A stretch of DNA of 64,000 nucleotides, from positions 1 to 64,000 of the forward strand of contig JBGSPI010000138.1 in the NCBI GenBank assembly GCA_041738715.1, in the 5' to 3' direction. Under the pieces are notes generated by a model. The model saw only the letters and a program-made list of their open reading frames with translations. It was not told where the DNA came from and made no database searches. The stretch is from Chamaesiphon sp041738715. Lineage in GTDB: Bacteria; Cyanobacteriota; Cyanobacteriia; Cyanobacteriales; Chamaesiphonaceae. This document shows, in pieces, positions 9,208 to 18,866 of this stretch (the stretch's first letter is position 1; each line of letters starts with the position of its first letter). Both the position numbers and the translations under genes were made by a program.

Positions 9208-9304
9208 CTTTATTATCTCTTTAGGAAATTTCTAGTTACTGTAACTCGACTGTAATTATTAACTTTATTAGATTTTGCTGAATCGTCAATAGTACTTTTA
9301 GCGC

Positions 9305-9358
9305 ATAATCGATCGCGATTCGCTCAGGGAGATGTCGCGTCAAATCGCGATCGATTAT
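9305..9358. repeat. inverted repeat with HIP1-like GATCGCGATC arms
   Basis: Arms ATAATCGATCGCGATT (9305-9320) and AATCGCGATCGATTAT (9343-9358) are perfect 16-bp inverted copies around a 22-base loop. It lies in the 379-base spacer (9208-9586) upstream of the secreted protein gene and downstream of the WD40 gene, both minus strand. It could be an operator-like site or a transcript-end hairpin; there is no T-run. I saw no gene in the rest of this spacer. Confidence 0.7.
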
Positions 9359-9586
9359 TAATCGCAAGTGGACATTCGAGAGAAATTACGCCTCAGTATT
9401 TTTTACTCGTTGGCATAGAGAACAAGAAAGTAGATTGCTAACCTGGTCATCACCTTAGCTGTGTTGGCTAAAAGAAACACCATGGCTGACATTTATTGCA
9501 CCACTGAAGATCCAAACTAATTGCAGCAAGTAGCTGTAGTTTGTCTAAACCCAGCTTATCACATTTTGATACTTTCTCATCCGTAC

Positions 9587-10636
9587 TTATGCGGAAATTG
9601 GCCACACGCCGATCTCACCCAGTTGATTACCAGTAGCTAAGTATAGACCTTGGGGTTGCCAAGCCAGTGCCGTAAATTCACAGAGTGAGTTGGTACTAAT
9701 TTTGGTAATTTCTCCCTGTGCTGACCAGATACAGAGATAACCATCAGTCGCCACAGACCCAAACATCTCCCGATCTGGACAGGCCGCAATTGCCACCACA
9801 ACGCCGTGATGACCCTCTAAAAGTTGGCCAGCCCAATGATCACCAATTAAGTTCCACAGCACCACTGCTGCCCCTGTAGCCACAGCACAGTGACTCATTG
9901 TGCCTTGCCAGACAATCTGCCGAATTTTTCCGGGACAACCTTGGAGAATCCACGGATCCCCAGGATTGTGCCAATCAAGAATGGTGAGACTGCCATCGAG
10001 ATTACCAGCGGCGAGATAATTTCCATTCGCAGACCAGGCAATCTGAATAGTGGCAGTATCAACATTTAATCGTTGAATCGGGGTGGTCAAATCGCCAGCT
10101 GCCCAAATTTCTACGCCTTTATACCCCGCAACGGCTAAATAATTCCCGTTCGGATGCCATGCCAGATCGAAAATAGAGGATCGATCGAATCTCCATGTGA
10201 TCATCTCTCGCGCAGCTACTGCATCCCAAATTTTAACATGCGGTCCATGGGCGATCGCCAGTTGTGGCAAGGTTGGATGCCAAGCGAGATCGTCGATCCA
10301 GGTGTGGAGTTCGATGGTGTGAACTCGCTGTGGCGGTAAGTTGGACTTCTGCGCCCACAGACTGAGTTGTCCAGCTTGACCACCGGCTGCTAACCAGCAA
10401 CCATCAGCACTAAATGCTAGACGATCGATGGATGTTCCATTGGCTGCCTGCAAGGTGACCATTTCTGCGAAATTTTCAGCAATGGTGCTTGAATTGAGCC
10501 TCATCCAAACGATTTCCCCATTTGCTGAACTTGCCGCCCAACTATCCCCACTGGGCGACCAGGCCAAAGCCGTCACGAGATCGGTTAATTGACCTTGCCA
10601 TGTTAATTGCAATTCCGATGCTAAATGATCAGCCAA
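9587..10636 (-). CDS. WD40-repeat beta-propeller protein
   Basis: 349 residues made almost entirely of WD40 blades: LAWSPSGDSWAASSANGEIV, LAFSADGCWLAAGGQAGQLS, LAWHPTLPQLAIAHGPHVKI, LAWHPNGNYLAVAGYKGVEI, IAWSANGNYLAAGNLDGSLT and a final LAWQPQGLYLATGNQLGEIG. Seven blades can be made out, so the protein is probably one complete propeller with no catalytic domain. Such proteins are scaffolds; partner unknown. Monocistronic, minus strand, followed on the same strand by the secreted protein gene. Confidence 0.85.
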   Translation of the reverse strand: MADHLASELQLTWQGQLTDLVTALAWSPSGDSWAASSANGEIVWMRLNSSTIAENFAEMVTLQAANGTSIDRLAFSADGCWLAAGGQAGQLSLWAQKSNLPPQRVHTIELHTWIDDLAWHPTLPQLAIAHGPHVKIWDAVAAREMITWRFDRSSIFDLAWHPNGNYLAVAGYKGVEIWAAGDLTTPIQRLNVDTATIQIAWSANGNYLAAGNLDGSLTILDWHNPGDPWILQGCPGKIRQIVWQGTMSHCAVATGAAVVLWNLIGDHWAGQLLEGHHGVVVAIAACPDREMFGSVATDGYLCIWSAQGEITKISTNSLCEFTALAWQPQGLYLATGNQLGEIGVWPISA

Positions 10637-10730
10637 TATGCTTACTGCGTAAATCTAAAGAAATTACCAGTAGTTTAACCGCGACTTGAAATTCAAGACT
10701 AAGATGTCACCACTGGTAAATATTAATGTA

Positions 10731-10803
10731 TGGCTCAAGTCAGACTTGAACTGACGACCAAGGGCTTATGAGTCCCCTACTCTACCGACTGAGCTATTGA
10801 GCC
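10731..10803 (-). tRNA. tRNA-Met (CAT), elongator type
   Basis: On the minus strand the acceptor arms GGCTCAA / TTGAGCC pair perfectly with discriminator A; D-arm AGCTCAGTCGGTAGAGT, anticodon loop CTCATAA, and T-arm TTCAAGT are in place. Anticodon CAT. The first pair is G-C, unlike initiator tRNA, so elongator Met is the first choice; a lysidine-modified tRNA-Ile cannot be excluded from sequence alone but the GGGACTCATAAGCCC anticodon arm is Met-like. CCA is not encoded. Confidence 0.92.
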
Positions 10804-10989
10804 GCTCAATTGAACGTATATCAGCTTAACACGAAAATAGGAATTTAACCACCTTTAAATTCCAGAAGTTTGAGCGCGAGATAATGGCGCGTTTTTTCAT
10901 GTTGCAAATCATGATACTCCGCATAGACCAATTATGCGATCTATCATTTGGCAATAGTTCAATCCAATGACGCGAGCACAAATTAGAAA

Positions 10990-11946
10990 TTATCTGGACA
11001 GGTAGGCAATTGGATCGATTGCACTTGCGCCGCTGGGACGAATTTCAAAGTGCAGGTGAGAGCCAGTACTTCTCCCCGTGCTACCCATTGCAGCAATCTG
11101 TTGACCCCGAGTAACTGTTTGTCCCAGACTAACTGACAATCGACTATTGTGGGCATAGCGGGTAATTGTGCCGTCAGAATGTCTAATATCGACCAAGTTA
11201 CCATAGCCACCGGAACTCCAACCAGCAAATATTACTGTACCTTCAGCAGCTGCGTGAATTGGTGTGCCAACGGGTCCAGCGATGTCGATACCTCGGTGCA
11301 TTCTGCCCCACCGACGACCAAACCGGGAAGTGAGCTTACCGGCGGCTGGCCAGGTAAAGGAAATCGTCGGGAAATTAGTTCTATTAGTTGGAAATCTATC
11401 TGAATCATCGTCAGGCTCATAATAGGGCGAGACTGCGGCAACAGGCTTAAAGGTTCGAGTTTTGGGTGCAGGTACAAAAATTTGCACTGATGCTTCGCTG
11501 CCGAATGATGGTGTATTTGTTTCGCCCCGGTTGGCCACTGATGGATATGCACGTCCAGGTTCGGCTTGTGCAATTAGAACTGATGATTTTTGTCTGTGCT
11601 GCGATCGCATGATCGAGATATCACCACGAAGTTGCTGGACAGATTCAGTTGCTGCAATTGTCGGAACTGGCTGTTGATTTTGAGTGGGAATTGGTTGGTA
11701 AGTTGTTGCTTCAGTCGCAACTGCGACGGCATGGGGATAGTCAATCGGGAAACTTGTCATTCCTAGTGAAAGAGCTAATCCAGCCATCACTGCCGAGTTA
11801 CGGCTCCGATGATTAACAGACAAAGAGGCAAGTTTTGCCAAGCCTGATGGTTGCCCAGGAACTGCGACAGACTGTGCTGTCAGCTTTTGATGAGTCTTCA
11901 GGGAAGAAATCGACTTGTCTTTTTGCGTAATTTCGGGTTTCAACAA
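10990..11946 (-). CDS. M23-family (LytM) metallopeptidase, secreted
   Basis: 318 residues from the TTG chosen here. An N-terminal hydrophobic stretch (AVMAGLALSLGMTSFPI) after about 45 residues suggests a membrane anchor or signal. The C-terminal 115 residues are a LytM domain: RMHRGIDIAGPVGTP (zinc His and Asp), TVIFAGWSSGGYGNLV, TRYAHNS, and SHLHFEIRPSG with the HxH motif, so all zinc ligands are present and it should be an active peptidoglycan peptidase. The frame stays open upstream to an ATG at 12027, but a perfect AGGAGG (11953-11958) lies 6 bases before the TTG, so I take the TTG as the start. Confidence 0.88.
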   Translation of the reverse strand: MLKPEITQKDKSISSLKTHQKLTAQSVAVPGQPSGLAKLASLSVNHRSRNSAVMAGLALSLGMTSFPIDYPHAVAVATEATTYQPIPTQNQQPVPTIAATESVQQLRGDISIMRSQHRQKSSVLIAQAEPGRAYPSVANRGETNTPSFGSEASVQIFVPAPKTRTFKPVAAVSPYYEPDDDSDRFPTNRTNFPTISFTWPAAGKLTSRFGRRWGRMHRGIDIAGPVGTPIHAAAEGTVIFAGWSSGGYGNLVDIRHSDGTITRYAHNSRLSVSLGQTVTRGQQIAAMGSTGRSTGSHLHFEIRPSGASAIDPIAYLSR

Positions 11947-11952
11947 ATATGA

Positions 11953-11958
11953 CCTCCT
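11953..11958 (-). promoter_or_regulatory. strong ribosome binding site AGGAGG deciding a TTG start
   Basis: The minus strand reads AGGAGG-TCATAT-TTG-TTG-AAA. Spacing is 6 bases to the first TTG and 9 to the second. This makes the upstream in-frame ATG at 12027 unlikely as the start of the M23 peptidase. Confidence 0.7.
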
Positions 11959-12697
11959 AATTTGAGTACAACGGCGATCGGTTGACTGAGTTTGTCTGAA
12001 CCAACCTGTGCCAACGGATTCTATCACTCCAAATTTGATACCAAAAATAGTATTGACACTGAACGGTATCTGAGTAGCTCCGGTTGAGATGATCTTGCGT
12101 TTGTGTTTTCAGACGATCGGTTACTTCTACAACGGGGACGCAGTACAAAATAGATTGACGAATTGCTAAATTTTACTATGTTTGTAGCGATCCCCTACCG
12201 CTAAAGCTACTTTAAGTGAAGATGCAATAAATTGCAAGTTTTTTGTGAATGGTGAGTGATTTGGCTCCACTTTTGAGACTAGTAAATTGCGTTCTAACCT
12301 ATATCAATCCTAGATTTAAGGCGATTAGAATTTAGCAACAATCGATACTTGACTGGGAGTCTAGATCGACTGTTTGTTGGTTATTTGGGCAGTCTAACCC
12401 GCATGAACACGACTTTAAGCGAAGACTTCCTCGATCGACAACCGCATATTTACGTAGAGGTATTTTCGATAATTAAATTTGTGTATAAGAAAACACGAAT
12501 ATCACGAAAACTCGATATTTTTTAATCTCGATCGGTAGCAGATTTCTGATGTATAAAATAAGGAATTACTAATTTCGATCCTCGCTGAGTCGATCAAGCA
12601 GTGATAGGAATTTCTTATCTAAAATTAGTGATCGAGGAGTAAAATGTGTCGATCGTTACTATTGCTAACTGACTCTGGTTGCCAGACTGTTACCCCT
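11959..12697. other. spacer between M23 peptidase and trmL, no convincing gene
   Basis: About 740 bases. Presumably holds the promoter and leader of the M23 peptidase gene. Very short frames exist: one of 40 codons starting at the ATG in GCATGAACACGAC (about 12402), and one of 28 codons after GAGGAGTAAAATG (about 12643) that runs into the trmL 3' end. Neither has composition or context that makes it convincing. No RNA gene was recognised. Confidence 0.5.
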
Positions 12698-13153
12698 TCA
12701 GCCGAGCAGTTGCCGTTGAGCCTCAAATAGTCCGACAGCGGCACTTACGGAGAGATTGAGACTTCTGACCCCCGGCTCACTCATCGGGATAAATACACTT
12801 GCATCACATTGCGACAGGATTTCTGCTGGCAATCCAGCAGTTTCGCTGCCAAATAATAACCAGTCATCGGCTTGAAATTGAAACTGAAAATGACTGCAAG
12901 TACCACGAACGCTAAATGCTACCCACCGACCAGGTTGTTGGCGACGAAATTCAATAAATGAGGCGATCGATGGATGAATCTGAAGTTGAACATACGGCCA
13001 ATAATCAAGTCCAGCCCGTTTGAGGTAGCGATCGGTAATTTCAAATCCCAATGGACCAACCAAGTGCAATTTCGTGCCAGTAGCAGCGCAAGTGCGGGCA
13101 ATATTGCCAGTGTTGGGCGGAATTTGGGGCTGGACTAGAACTAGTTGAGGCAT
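12698..13153 (-). CDS. trmL: tRNA (cytidine(34)-2'-O)-methyltransferase, SPOUT family
   Basis: 151 residues, the normal length for TrmL. The SPOUT hallmarks are all there: PQIPPNTGNIARTCAATG near the N-terminus, LVGPLGFEITDRYLKRAGLDYW, LLFGSETAGLP, and the knot-forming IPMSEPGVRSLNLSVSAAV near the C-terminus. TrmL 2'-O-methylates the wobble base of tRNA-Leu isoacceptors with an NAA-type anticodon. Single gene; start ATG encodes MPQLVLVQPQIPPNTG, matching family N-termini. Confidence 0.92.
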   Translation of the reverse strand: MPQLVLVQPQIPPNTGNIARTCAATGTKLHLVGPLGFEITDRYLKRAGLDYWPYVQLQIHPSIASFIEFRRQQPGRWVAFSVRGTCSHFQFQFQADDWLLFGSETAGLPAEILSQCDASVFIPMSEPGVRSLNLSVSAAVGLFEAQRQLLG

Positions 13154-13340
13154 AAATTCAATAAATTAGCGGTCGAGGAACTAAATCGATTTCCATCTTT
13201 GAGGTGAAAATCATCTGACTTGTTGTCTAATCTACATTAGCGGTACTCCTCTGCGGATTTGCAACCTTGCGTAACATATAGATTTTCTTTATGTTTGCAT
13301 CGACAAGCCGATCGATTGGAATTTTAAATATATCAAAAGG

Positions 13341-14489
13341 CTAGCCGATCGATTGACAGAGGTATTTATCTAATTCTATTTCTTGGTGTTCAACTTGCGC
13401 GATCGCCTGCATGATCACGGCTTGTGCGTCGTGATTTTGCTCGAATAGCCGCAACCATTGTTGCGCTGTATTCCCTTCCCGCAGAATTTTCTTGACTGGG
13501 GACAGAAAACAAGCAAACCCATTTTGTTTGGCAAAGTCGGTAACTTCGTGATAAAGCTCCATAATCCAATCATGAGCAGTAATCGATCGGCCATCTTGCC
13601 AATGCCGCAATGTCGCATCCAGACTGAATTTTGCCACTGCCATTTCGTTGTCATCAGCCATTTGAACTAATTCTTCAGCACGGTTGTGTTCAGGAATATT
13701 GCTGCTCACCAGGGGGTCGATACTGGGGTCAGCGATCAGTTGCCACAATCTTGCCTCAATCAAAGCTGTAACCGCGAGTAAGGCGATCGGATCGATGATT
13801 AGGTCACAAATTCTCAATTCGAGCCGATTCAAGTTATAGGGGCGGCGATCGCCATTAGGTCGGACGGCAGACCAGAGGTGGCGGACGTTTTGCATCGTCT
13901 TTTGCTCTAGCTGTTCGTTGACCCATTTGATGTGATGAGCATGACTCTCAAACAGGGGGACATGGGCTGGTGTCTTGGGAAATACACCCCAGCGGGTGGA
14001 ATGGTAGCCAGTTGGTGCGCTATCGAGAAAGGGAGAAGACGCACTTAATGCTAAATAAAGGGGAGCTTCGAGCCGAACCAGCCGACAAGCCCGCATTAAT
14101 AATTCTGGGTCGCTGATGCCGATATTAATATGGACGCTGGCGGTGACAACATTTGTGCCATATGTTTGTTCGATATATGTATGGTAAGGATTATTTGGAT
14201 CTGAACGATAAAACTTGTCTCTACCGCCCAAAGATAGAGTGCTACCGGGAATTAGAGTGTAGTCGCCAATTTGCTGGAGATAAGCACGCAGTGTTCGCCG
14301 TGGACGCACTAATGCACATAGCAATCGATCGTAAGAATTAAACGGTGCAGTAGTATATTCGACATTACGACTGTCCGGCTCAGTGATGAATCCATCCAAA
14401 TCTGCCACGATTCGATCGGATAAACCGACAATTTCTCCTTGGGGAGTACCTGTATAGACCTCAATTTCAAATCCTTTAGAAAGTAGCAT
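13341..14489 (-). CDS. gshA: glutamate--cysteine ligase, cyanobacterial type
   Basis: 382 residues. N-terminal LLSKGFEIEVYTGTPQGEIV, EPDSRNVEYTTAPF, then IPGSTLSLGGRDKFYRSDP and VTASVHINIGISDPE are diagnostic of the cyanobacterial GCS2-like ligase that makes gamma-glutamylcysteine, the first step of glutathione synthesis. The basic/acidic nucleotide- and metal-binding positions (E in FEIEV and VEYTTAP) are kept. Monocistronic; gshB is not in the window. Confidence 0.9.
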   Translation of the reverse strand: MLLSKGFEIEVYTGTPQGEIVGLSDRIVADLDGFITEPDSRNVEYTTAPFNSYDRLLCALVRPRRTLRAYLQQIGDYTLIPGSTLSLGGRDKFYRSDPNNPYHTYIEQTYGTNVVTASVHINIGISDPELLMRACRLVRLEAPLYLALSASSPFLDSAPTGYHSTRWGVFPKTPAHVPLFESHAHHIKWVNEQLEQKTMQNVRHLWSAVRPNGDRRPYNLNRLELRICDLIIDPIALLAVTALIEARLWQLIADPSIDPLVSSNIPEHNRAEELVQMADDNEMAVAKFSLDATLRHWQDGRSITAHDWIMELYHEVTDFAKQNGFACFLSPVKKILREGNTAQQWLRLFEQNHDAQAVIMQAIAQVEHQEIELDKYLCQSIG

Positions 14490-14746
14490 GAAGATAGGGG
14501 ATAAGGGATAGAGGATTATGCCTGTTCTGCATAGACGATCGGATCGGTTGTCGGGCAGGAATCAATTTGCCCAATAGAGCAGATCGTTTTAATTGAGATG
14601 ATCTAGGCATCTCTAATCATCATACAAGCTACATAACGTTCAGAGTCGAAAGATCCCCTATCTGCTGTATTGCTCAATGTGCGGCGATCGCGGATAATTG
14701 GGAACATAAATGGAATCAGCACAACAGAAACGGCATAGCATAGACG

Positions 14747-15604
14747 ATGGGAGTGATTTGGGAGATCGATTTTTACTCACGCCCCCTGGTTGATGAGCGA
14801 CAGAAGAAAGTTTGGGAATTATTGGTGTGTGAAAGTCCATCGACGACGCAGCAATCCGCCAGCGAACTATTTCGTTATGCTCAATATTGTCCGAGCGATC
14901 AAGTTAACTCACTGTGGTTAGGGGAAGCATTACAAACAGCAATGGCGGTATCACAACAGTCTCCACAACGGATTCGGTTCTTTCGGCGGCAGATGAATAA
15001 TATGATTACCAAAGCTTGCAAGGATATTGGCATTCCTTCAGCGGCAAGTCGGCGGGCGATCGCGCTACAACAATGGTTAGATGAGCGAATGACTCAGGTT
15101 TACCCAAATGAACCGAACTACCAAGCGGCAAACAGTCCCTCTGTTCAAATGTTTTCCGATCCGCCCCAGCCGCTACCGGAGGCTCTGATGGGCGAGAAGT
15201 GGACATTTGTTAATTTAACAGCAAGTCAGTTTGCCGAAATGAGTGATTGGCAAATTGGGTTTGGGGAAGCCTTCCCCTTAGAAATGGTGGGAGTAACTCC
15301 TGAAATGCAGATTCCTGGTTTGATCCTCTATTCTCCCCGCTCGATACCGATGGCGGCATGGATGTCTGGATTAGAAATAATTTCGATTCGCTATCAACCT
15401 GCACCAAAGTCCACACTGTTATTAGAAACTGGTGCAAGTGAAAGTTGGGTGTTAGCGCGCCTAGACAGTTCTACCCAGCCGGAAGCGGCTCGATTTGAAA
15501 CCAGCAAACAACAAGCTCATGGAGTCCACTTTATCGCCATCCAATCCAATCCCGAGGCTGAGGAGTTTGCGGGTTTTTGGCTATTGCACGAAGTAGGAGA
15601 GTAA
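14747..15604 (+). CDS. Tab2/Atab2-family RNA-binding protein (DUF1092)
   Basis: 285 residues. Starts with GVIWEIDFYSRPLVDERQKK and ends with SWVLARLDS...EAEEFAGFWLL, the conserved ends of the Tab2 family of cyanobacteria and plastids. In algae and plants Tab2/ATAB2 helps translation of photosystem I (psaB) and PSII mRNAs; the cyanobacterial role is less clear. Length fits the family. It is 57 bases ahead of pmbA on the same strand and may be co-transcribed. Confidence 0.88.
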   Translation: MGVIWEIDFYSRPLVDERQKKVWELLVCESPSTTQQSASELFRYAQYCPSDQVNSLWLGEALQTAMAVSQQSPQRIRFFRRQMNNMITKACKDIGIPSAASRRAIALQQWLDERMTQVYPNEPNYQAANSPSVQMFSDPPQPLPEALMGEKWTFVNLTASQFAEMSDWQIGFGEAFPLEMVGVTPEMQIPGLILYSPRSIPMAAWMSGLEIISIRYQPAPKSTLLLETGASESWVLARLDSSTQPEAARFETSKQQAHGVHFIAIQSNPEAEEFAGFWLLHEVGE

Positions 15605-15661
15605 TAAGCAGTAACTAATAACGAATAATTACCCTAATTTTCCACTTCCCTAAATTCTCCA

Positions 15662-16948
15662 ATGGACATCGCCGAACAACTTTTAGATTTAGCTATTCAG
15701 GCGGGTGCAGAAGCAGCAGAGGTTTACCAAGCAAAATCTTTGTCTCGCCCAGTGTTTTTTGAGGCTAATCGGCTCAAACAGTTGGAAACAGCCCAAAGTG
15801 AAGGGATTGCGATTCGATTGTGGAAAGATGGCAAGCCAGGACTAGCAGTTGCTTACGGCGCAGTCGATCCAGCAATATCTGTTGCCAAAGCGATCGAATT
15901 GTCTCAACTAAATGAGCCGGAAACGCCTGAACTAAATCAAGCAGATCGCAATATTTATCCCGATTTAGGGCAGACAATCCCCACCACCGAATTATTGGAA
16001 ATGGGTAAATCGGCGATCGAATTAGTCAGAGCGGATTTTCCCGACGTTCTATGTAATAGTCAATGGGATTGTGATATCGAAAGCACCCGTTTGGTCAATA
16101 GTTTGGGATTAGATTGCAGTTACACCGATACTACCTTGAGCGGCTATCTCGCCGCCGAATGGATTCGAGGTGATGATTTCCTGAGCGTCGGTGATGGTCA
16201 AACCGAGCGAGGTCATCTAGATCCAGTGAGAATTGCCCAGAGTATTATTAAACGGCTCCAATGGGCAAAGAAAAATGTTAATCCCCCGACTGGCAAAGTG
16301 CCTGTGCTATTTACAGCTAAAGCGGCAGACATGTTATGGGAAACAGTTCAAGCAGCCCTCAATGGGAAGCAAATAATTGAGGGTGCTTCGCCGTGGAGTG
16401 ACAGATTAGGTCAAACAGTAATTTCACCACTACTGACTCTCGCTCAAGAGCCAACTCGGGGGCCGTTTAGTTGCCCTTTTGATGATGAAGGTACCCCCAC
16501 GCGAACTTTGACTCTAATTCAGGGTGGGGAATTAAGGTTATTTTATGCGGATCGGACGATCGGCAAACTCTTGGGATCTGGTTCTACAGGTAATGGCTTC
16601 CGATCTGGTTTGGGTAGTTATCCAACTCCAGGCTTGGTCAACCTAACCATTTCACCCGGCACCATGGACTTCGATCGATTAGTTCAACACATGGATTCGG
16701 GCATTATCATCGACCAAATTCTTGGTAGCGGCGCAGGGATGTCTGGCGATTTTTCGATTAATGTTGAATTGGGCTATCGGGTGAAAGACGGTGAAATCTT
16801 AGGCAGAATTAAAGACACAATGGTCAGTGGGAATGTTTATCATGCTCTGAAACAAATCCTGGCAGTTGGTTCTGATATTGATTGGAATGGTCCCTGCTAT
16901 ACTCCTTCGCTGATTGTGGAAGGATTATCTGTAACGGGGCGAGGATAA
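15662..16948 (+). CDS. pmbA: TldE/PmbA-family metalloprotease subunit
   Basis: 428 residues of the TldD/PmbA fold. N-terminal LDLAIQAGAEAAEVYQAKSL and IAIRLWKDGKPGLAVAYG; C-terminal FDRLVQHMDSGIIIDQILGSGAGMSGDFSINVELGYRVK, all typical. The HExxxH zinc site of TldD is absent, as expected for the TldE/PmbA subunit. It would act with TldD (not in the window) in peptide processing. The fur-type gene begins 86 bases downstream. Confidence 0.88.
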   Translation: MDIAEQLLDLAIQAGAEAAEVYQAKSLSRPVFFEANRLKQLETAQSEGIAIRLWKDGKPGLAVAYGAVDPAISVAKAIELSQLNEPETPELNQADRNIYPDLGQTIPTTELLEMGKSAIELVRADFPDVLCNSQWDCDIESTRLVNSLGLDCSYTDTTLSGYLAAEWIRGDDFLSVGDGQTERGHLDPVRIAQSIIKRLQWAKKNVNPPTGKVPVLFTAKAADMLWETVQAALNGKQIIEGASPWSDRLGQTVISPLLTLAQEPTRGPFSCPFDDEGTPTRTLTLIQGGELRLFYADRTIGKLLGSGSTGNGFRSGLGSYPTPGLVNLTISPGTMDFDRLVQHMDSGIIIDQILGSGAGMSGDFSINVELGYRVKDGEILGRIKDTMVSGNVYHALKQILAVGSDIDWNGPCYTPSLIVEGLSVTGRG

Positions 16949-17034
16949 TTAGTATTCTCAATAATGCTCGCTTCTTGCAAATAAATGCCAAGTCCGATAT
17001 CATAGTTAATGACGATAAAACTTGGGTAGTGAGT

Positions 17035-17487
17035 ATGTCAGTTTACACATCAGACTCCCTCAAAGCTGAATTACACGAGCGGGGATGGCGACTGACTCCC
17101 CAACGAGAAATTATTCTCAATTTGTTTCAAAATCTGGATGCAGGTAAGCACCTCAGCGCGGAGGATCTATTTGATTTTCTGCACAGAGAGGGACATGATA
17201 TCAGTCTATCCACCATCTACCGCACGGTCAAACTCATGGCTCGGATGGGTATTTTGCGTGAATTAGAGTTGGCGGAAGGACACAAGCATTATGAAATTAA
17301 CCAACCATATCACCACCACCATCATTTGATTTGTGTTCGATGCAACCAAACGATCGAATTCAAAAATGACTCTGTACTGAAGATCGGTGATAAAATCTCC
17401 AAGAAGGAAGGTTATCATCTGCTCGATTGTCAGTTGACGATCCACGCTGTCTGCCCAGCCTGCCAGAGATCCATCGTACCAATTTAG
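17035..17487 (+). CDS. fur: ferric uptake regulator, FurA type
   Basis: 150 residues from the ATG before SVYTSDSLKAELHERGWRLT. Winged-helix part (LSTIYRTVKLMARMGILREL) and C-terminal dimer/metal domain with HKHYEINQPYHHHHHL, CVRCNQ and CPACQ. The opening and the ELELAEGHKHYE segment match cyanobacterial FurA rather than Zur or PerR. It represses iron-uptake genes with Fe2+ and links iron to redox state. The frame is open further upstream (to 16882, overlapping pmbA) but homology begins at SVYTSD. A GTG two codons upstream is the alternative. Confidence 0.92.
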   Translation: MSVYTSDSLKAELHERGWRLTPQREIILNLFQNLDAGKHLSAEDLFDFLHREGHDISLSTIYRTVKLMARMGILRELELAEGHKHYEINQPYHHHHHLICVRCNQTIEFKNDSVLKIGDKISKKEGYHLLDCQLTIHAVCPACQRSIVPI

Positions 17488-17597
17488 TTAGGCCGATGTG
17501 AATCCACACACCAAAGCTTCGCTAATAAGGTGTGGTAGTTCACTAGATCTAGATTAGACCGATTGAACTACGACACACAGATCATCGTAAACACGAA

Positions 17598-18767
17598 TTA
17601 TTTCATCAGATCTTCATGTTCGTTCTTGTCAATCCGGTTGGGTAGAGGTTGACGTGAGGGCTGAAGACTCTGAAGCATTTCGGCAATTTGCAAATTTTCT
17701 AGGGACAGATGTTTTGCTTCCCGCAGTTTATGCCAAACAGAACGAGACATTAACAGCGTGTGTTTGACTCGCTGGGCACCAATTTGTTGGAAGTATTCTT
17801 CCCGCTCCGGTTGATAGTCGGCAGAAACTAGTTGCAGTGATTGAGGGGGTAGGTACTGGCAGGATCTAGCTAGTTGAGCCATTAGCTCTGGGTAGAGCCA
17901 TGTGTAGGCAGGATGCACAGTCAATTCTGCTTGGTGTGGTCGGTTGCTTGTATCACCTGATGCGCTGTTATCGCAATTCAAGGACAATCGATAATAGCCG
18001 ATTGCCGCTTTGCGTTGAGTTTCAAATACATAATTACTAATAGATTGGGTCTGCCGAAGCCATTCTTTGACTTTACCAACCATTGTTTGGACGAGATTAT
18101 TTTTGAAATCGTGGATTTGGCGATCGAAAACCTGCCGAAGTAGAGGCGGCATCGCGACAGTATCCAACTGGTAGATCAATTGCGCGTCGGTATTTCTAAC
18201 GGGGAGGAGATTGGGTAGATCCGGCTCACGCTGTGCTAACTCTTGGAGCAGTTCGGGGGCGGTTTCCCAGTAGGTAAGATGTGCCAACGGTTGAAAACCA
18301 TTTTGCCGATAGAGTGCTAGGGCAGAATTATCATTCACATCCACTTCTATCACCCAGGTACTAGCTTCGACAATATGCTCGAAACAGTAGCGCAACAACT
18401 GGGAGCCAATATCATTTTTCCCCGCAACTTGTTCGGGGGTGAGGGATTGACTATCGATCGACACCCATTCTACATGCCAAGTGCTGCGGGTGCGATTGAA
18501 CGGAGATACTCGGATTGCACCACGCACTTGCTGTTCGCATTCAGCAACTAGTACACAGCGATCTGTCAAGTGGGGTGTTGGCAGAATGTTGAGAAACTTC
18601 AACGGTGCATACCACCGGGTCATTTGTCTTAAAAGTTGTTCGATCTGTTCTTGTGCAGCGCGATCGGTAATAGTGGGTTGTTGACATAAGCTAGCGATCG
18701 CCTCAATATCTCGATATTGCAGCGGACGAACGATCGTCTGAGATTTAGATCCATTGGTCGCAGCCAT
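17598..18767 (-). CDS. GNAT-family N-acetyltransferase with long C-terminal part
   Basis: 389 residues. An N-terminal GNAT domain (about 12-165) is seen from IVRPLQYRDIEAIASLC, CVLVAECEQQVRGAIRVSP, LLRYCFEHIVEASTWVIEVD and the terminal DVNDNSALALYRQNGFQPL motif. The second half (about 185-389) is a different, cyanobacteria-type extension that may be a degenerate second GNAT domain (QAELTVHPAYTWLYPELMA... REEYFQQIGAQRVKHTLLMS). Substrate unknown. Single gene, convergent with fur. Confidence 0.8.
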   Translation of the reverse strand: MAATNGSKSQTIVRPLQYRDIEAIASLCQQPTITDRAAQEQIEQLLRQMTRWYAPLKFLNILPTPHLTDRCVLVAECEQQVRGAIRVSPFNRTRSTWHVEWVSIDSQSLTPEQVAGKNDIGSQLLRYCFEHIVEASTWVIEVDVNDNSALALYRQNGFQPLAHLTYWETAPELLQELAQREPDLPNLLPVRNTDAQLIYQLDTVAMPPLLRQVFDRQIHDFKNNLVQTMVGKVKEWLRQTQSISNYVFETQRKAAIGYYRLSLNCDNSASGDTSNRPHQAELTVHPAYTWLYPELMAQLARSCQYLPPQSLQLVSADYQPEREEYFQQIGAQRVKHTLLMSRSVWHKLREAKHLSLENLQIAEMLQSLQPSRQPLPNRIDKNEHEDLMK

Positions 18768-18866
18768 TATATATCCCTTGTCAACCTAGAGGTTAGTACT
18801 ACTATAACTCGATTTTAGGCATTTCAGAAAGGGGTAAATATCTGTTTTTGCAATTCCAATTTCCAA

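Noticed and set aside
10731..10803. tRNA-Ile (lysidine) reading of the CAT anticodon
   Set aside because: The anticodon arm and body resemble elongator Met; no tilS-type evidence is available here.
16882..17034. upstream extension of the Fur frame
   Set aside because: It overlaps the end of pmbA in another frame. FurA homology starts at the ATG of SVYTSDSLKAELHERGW.
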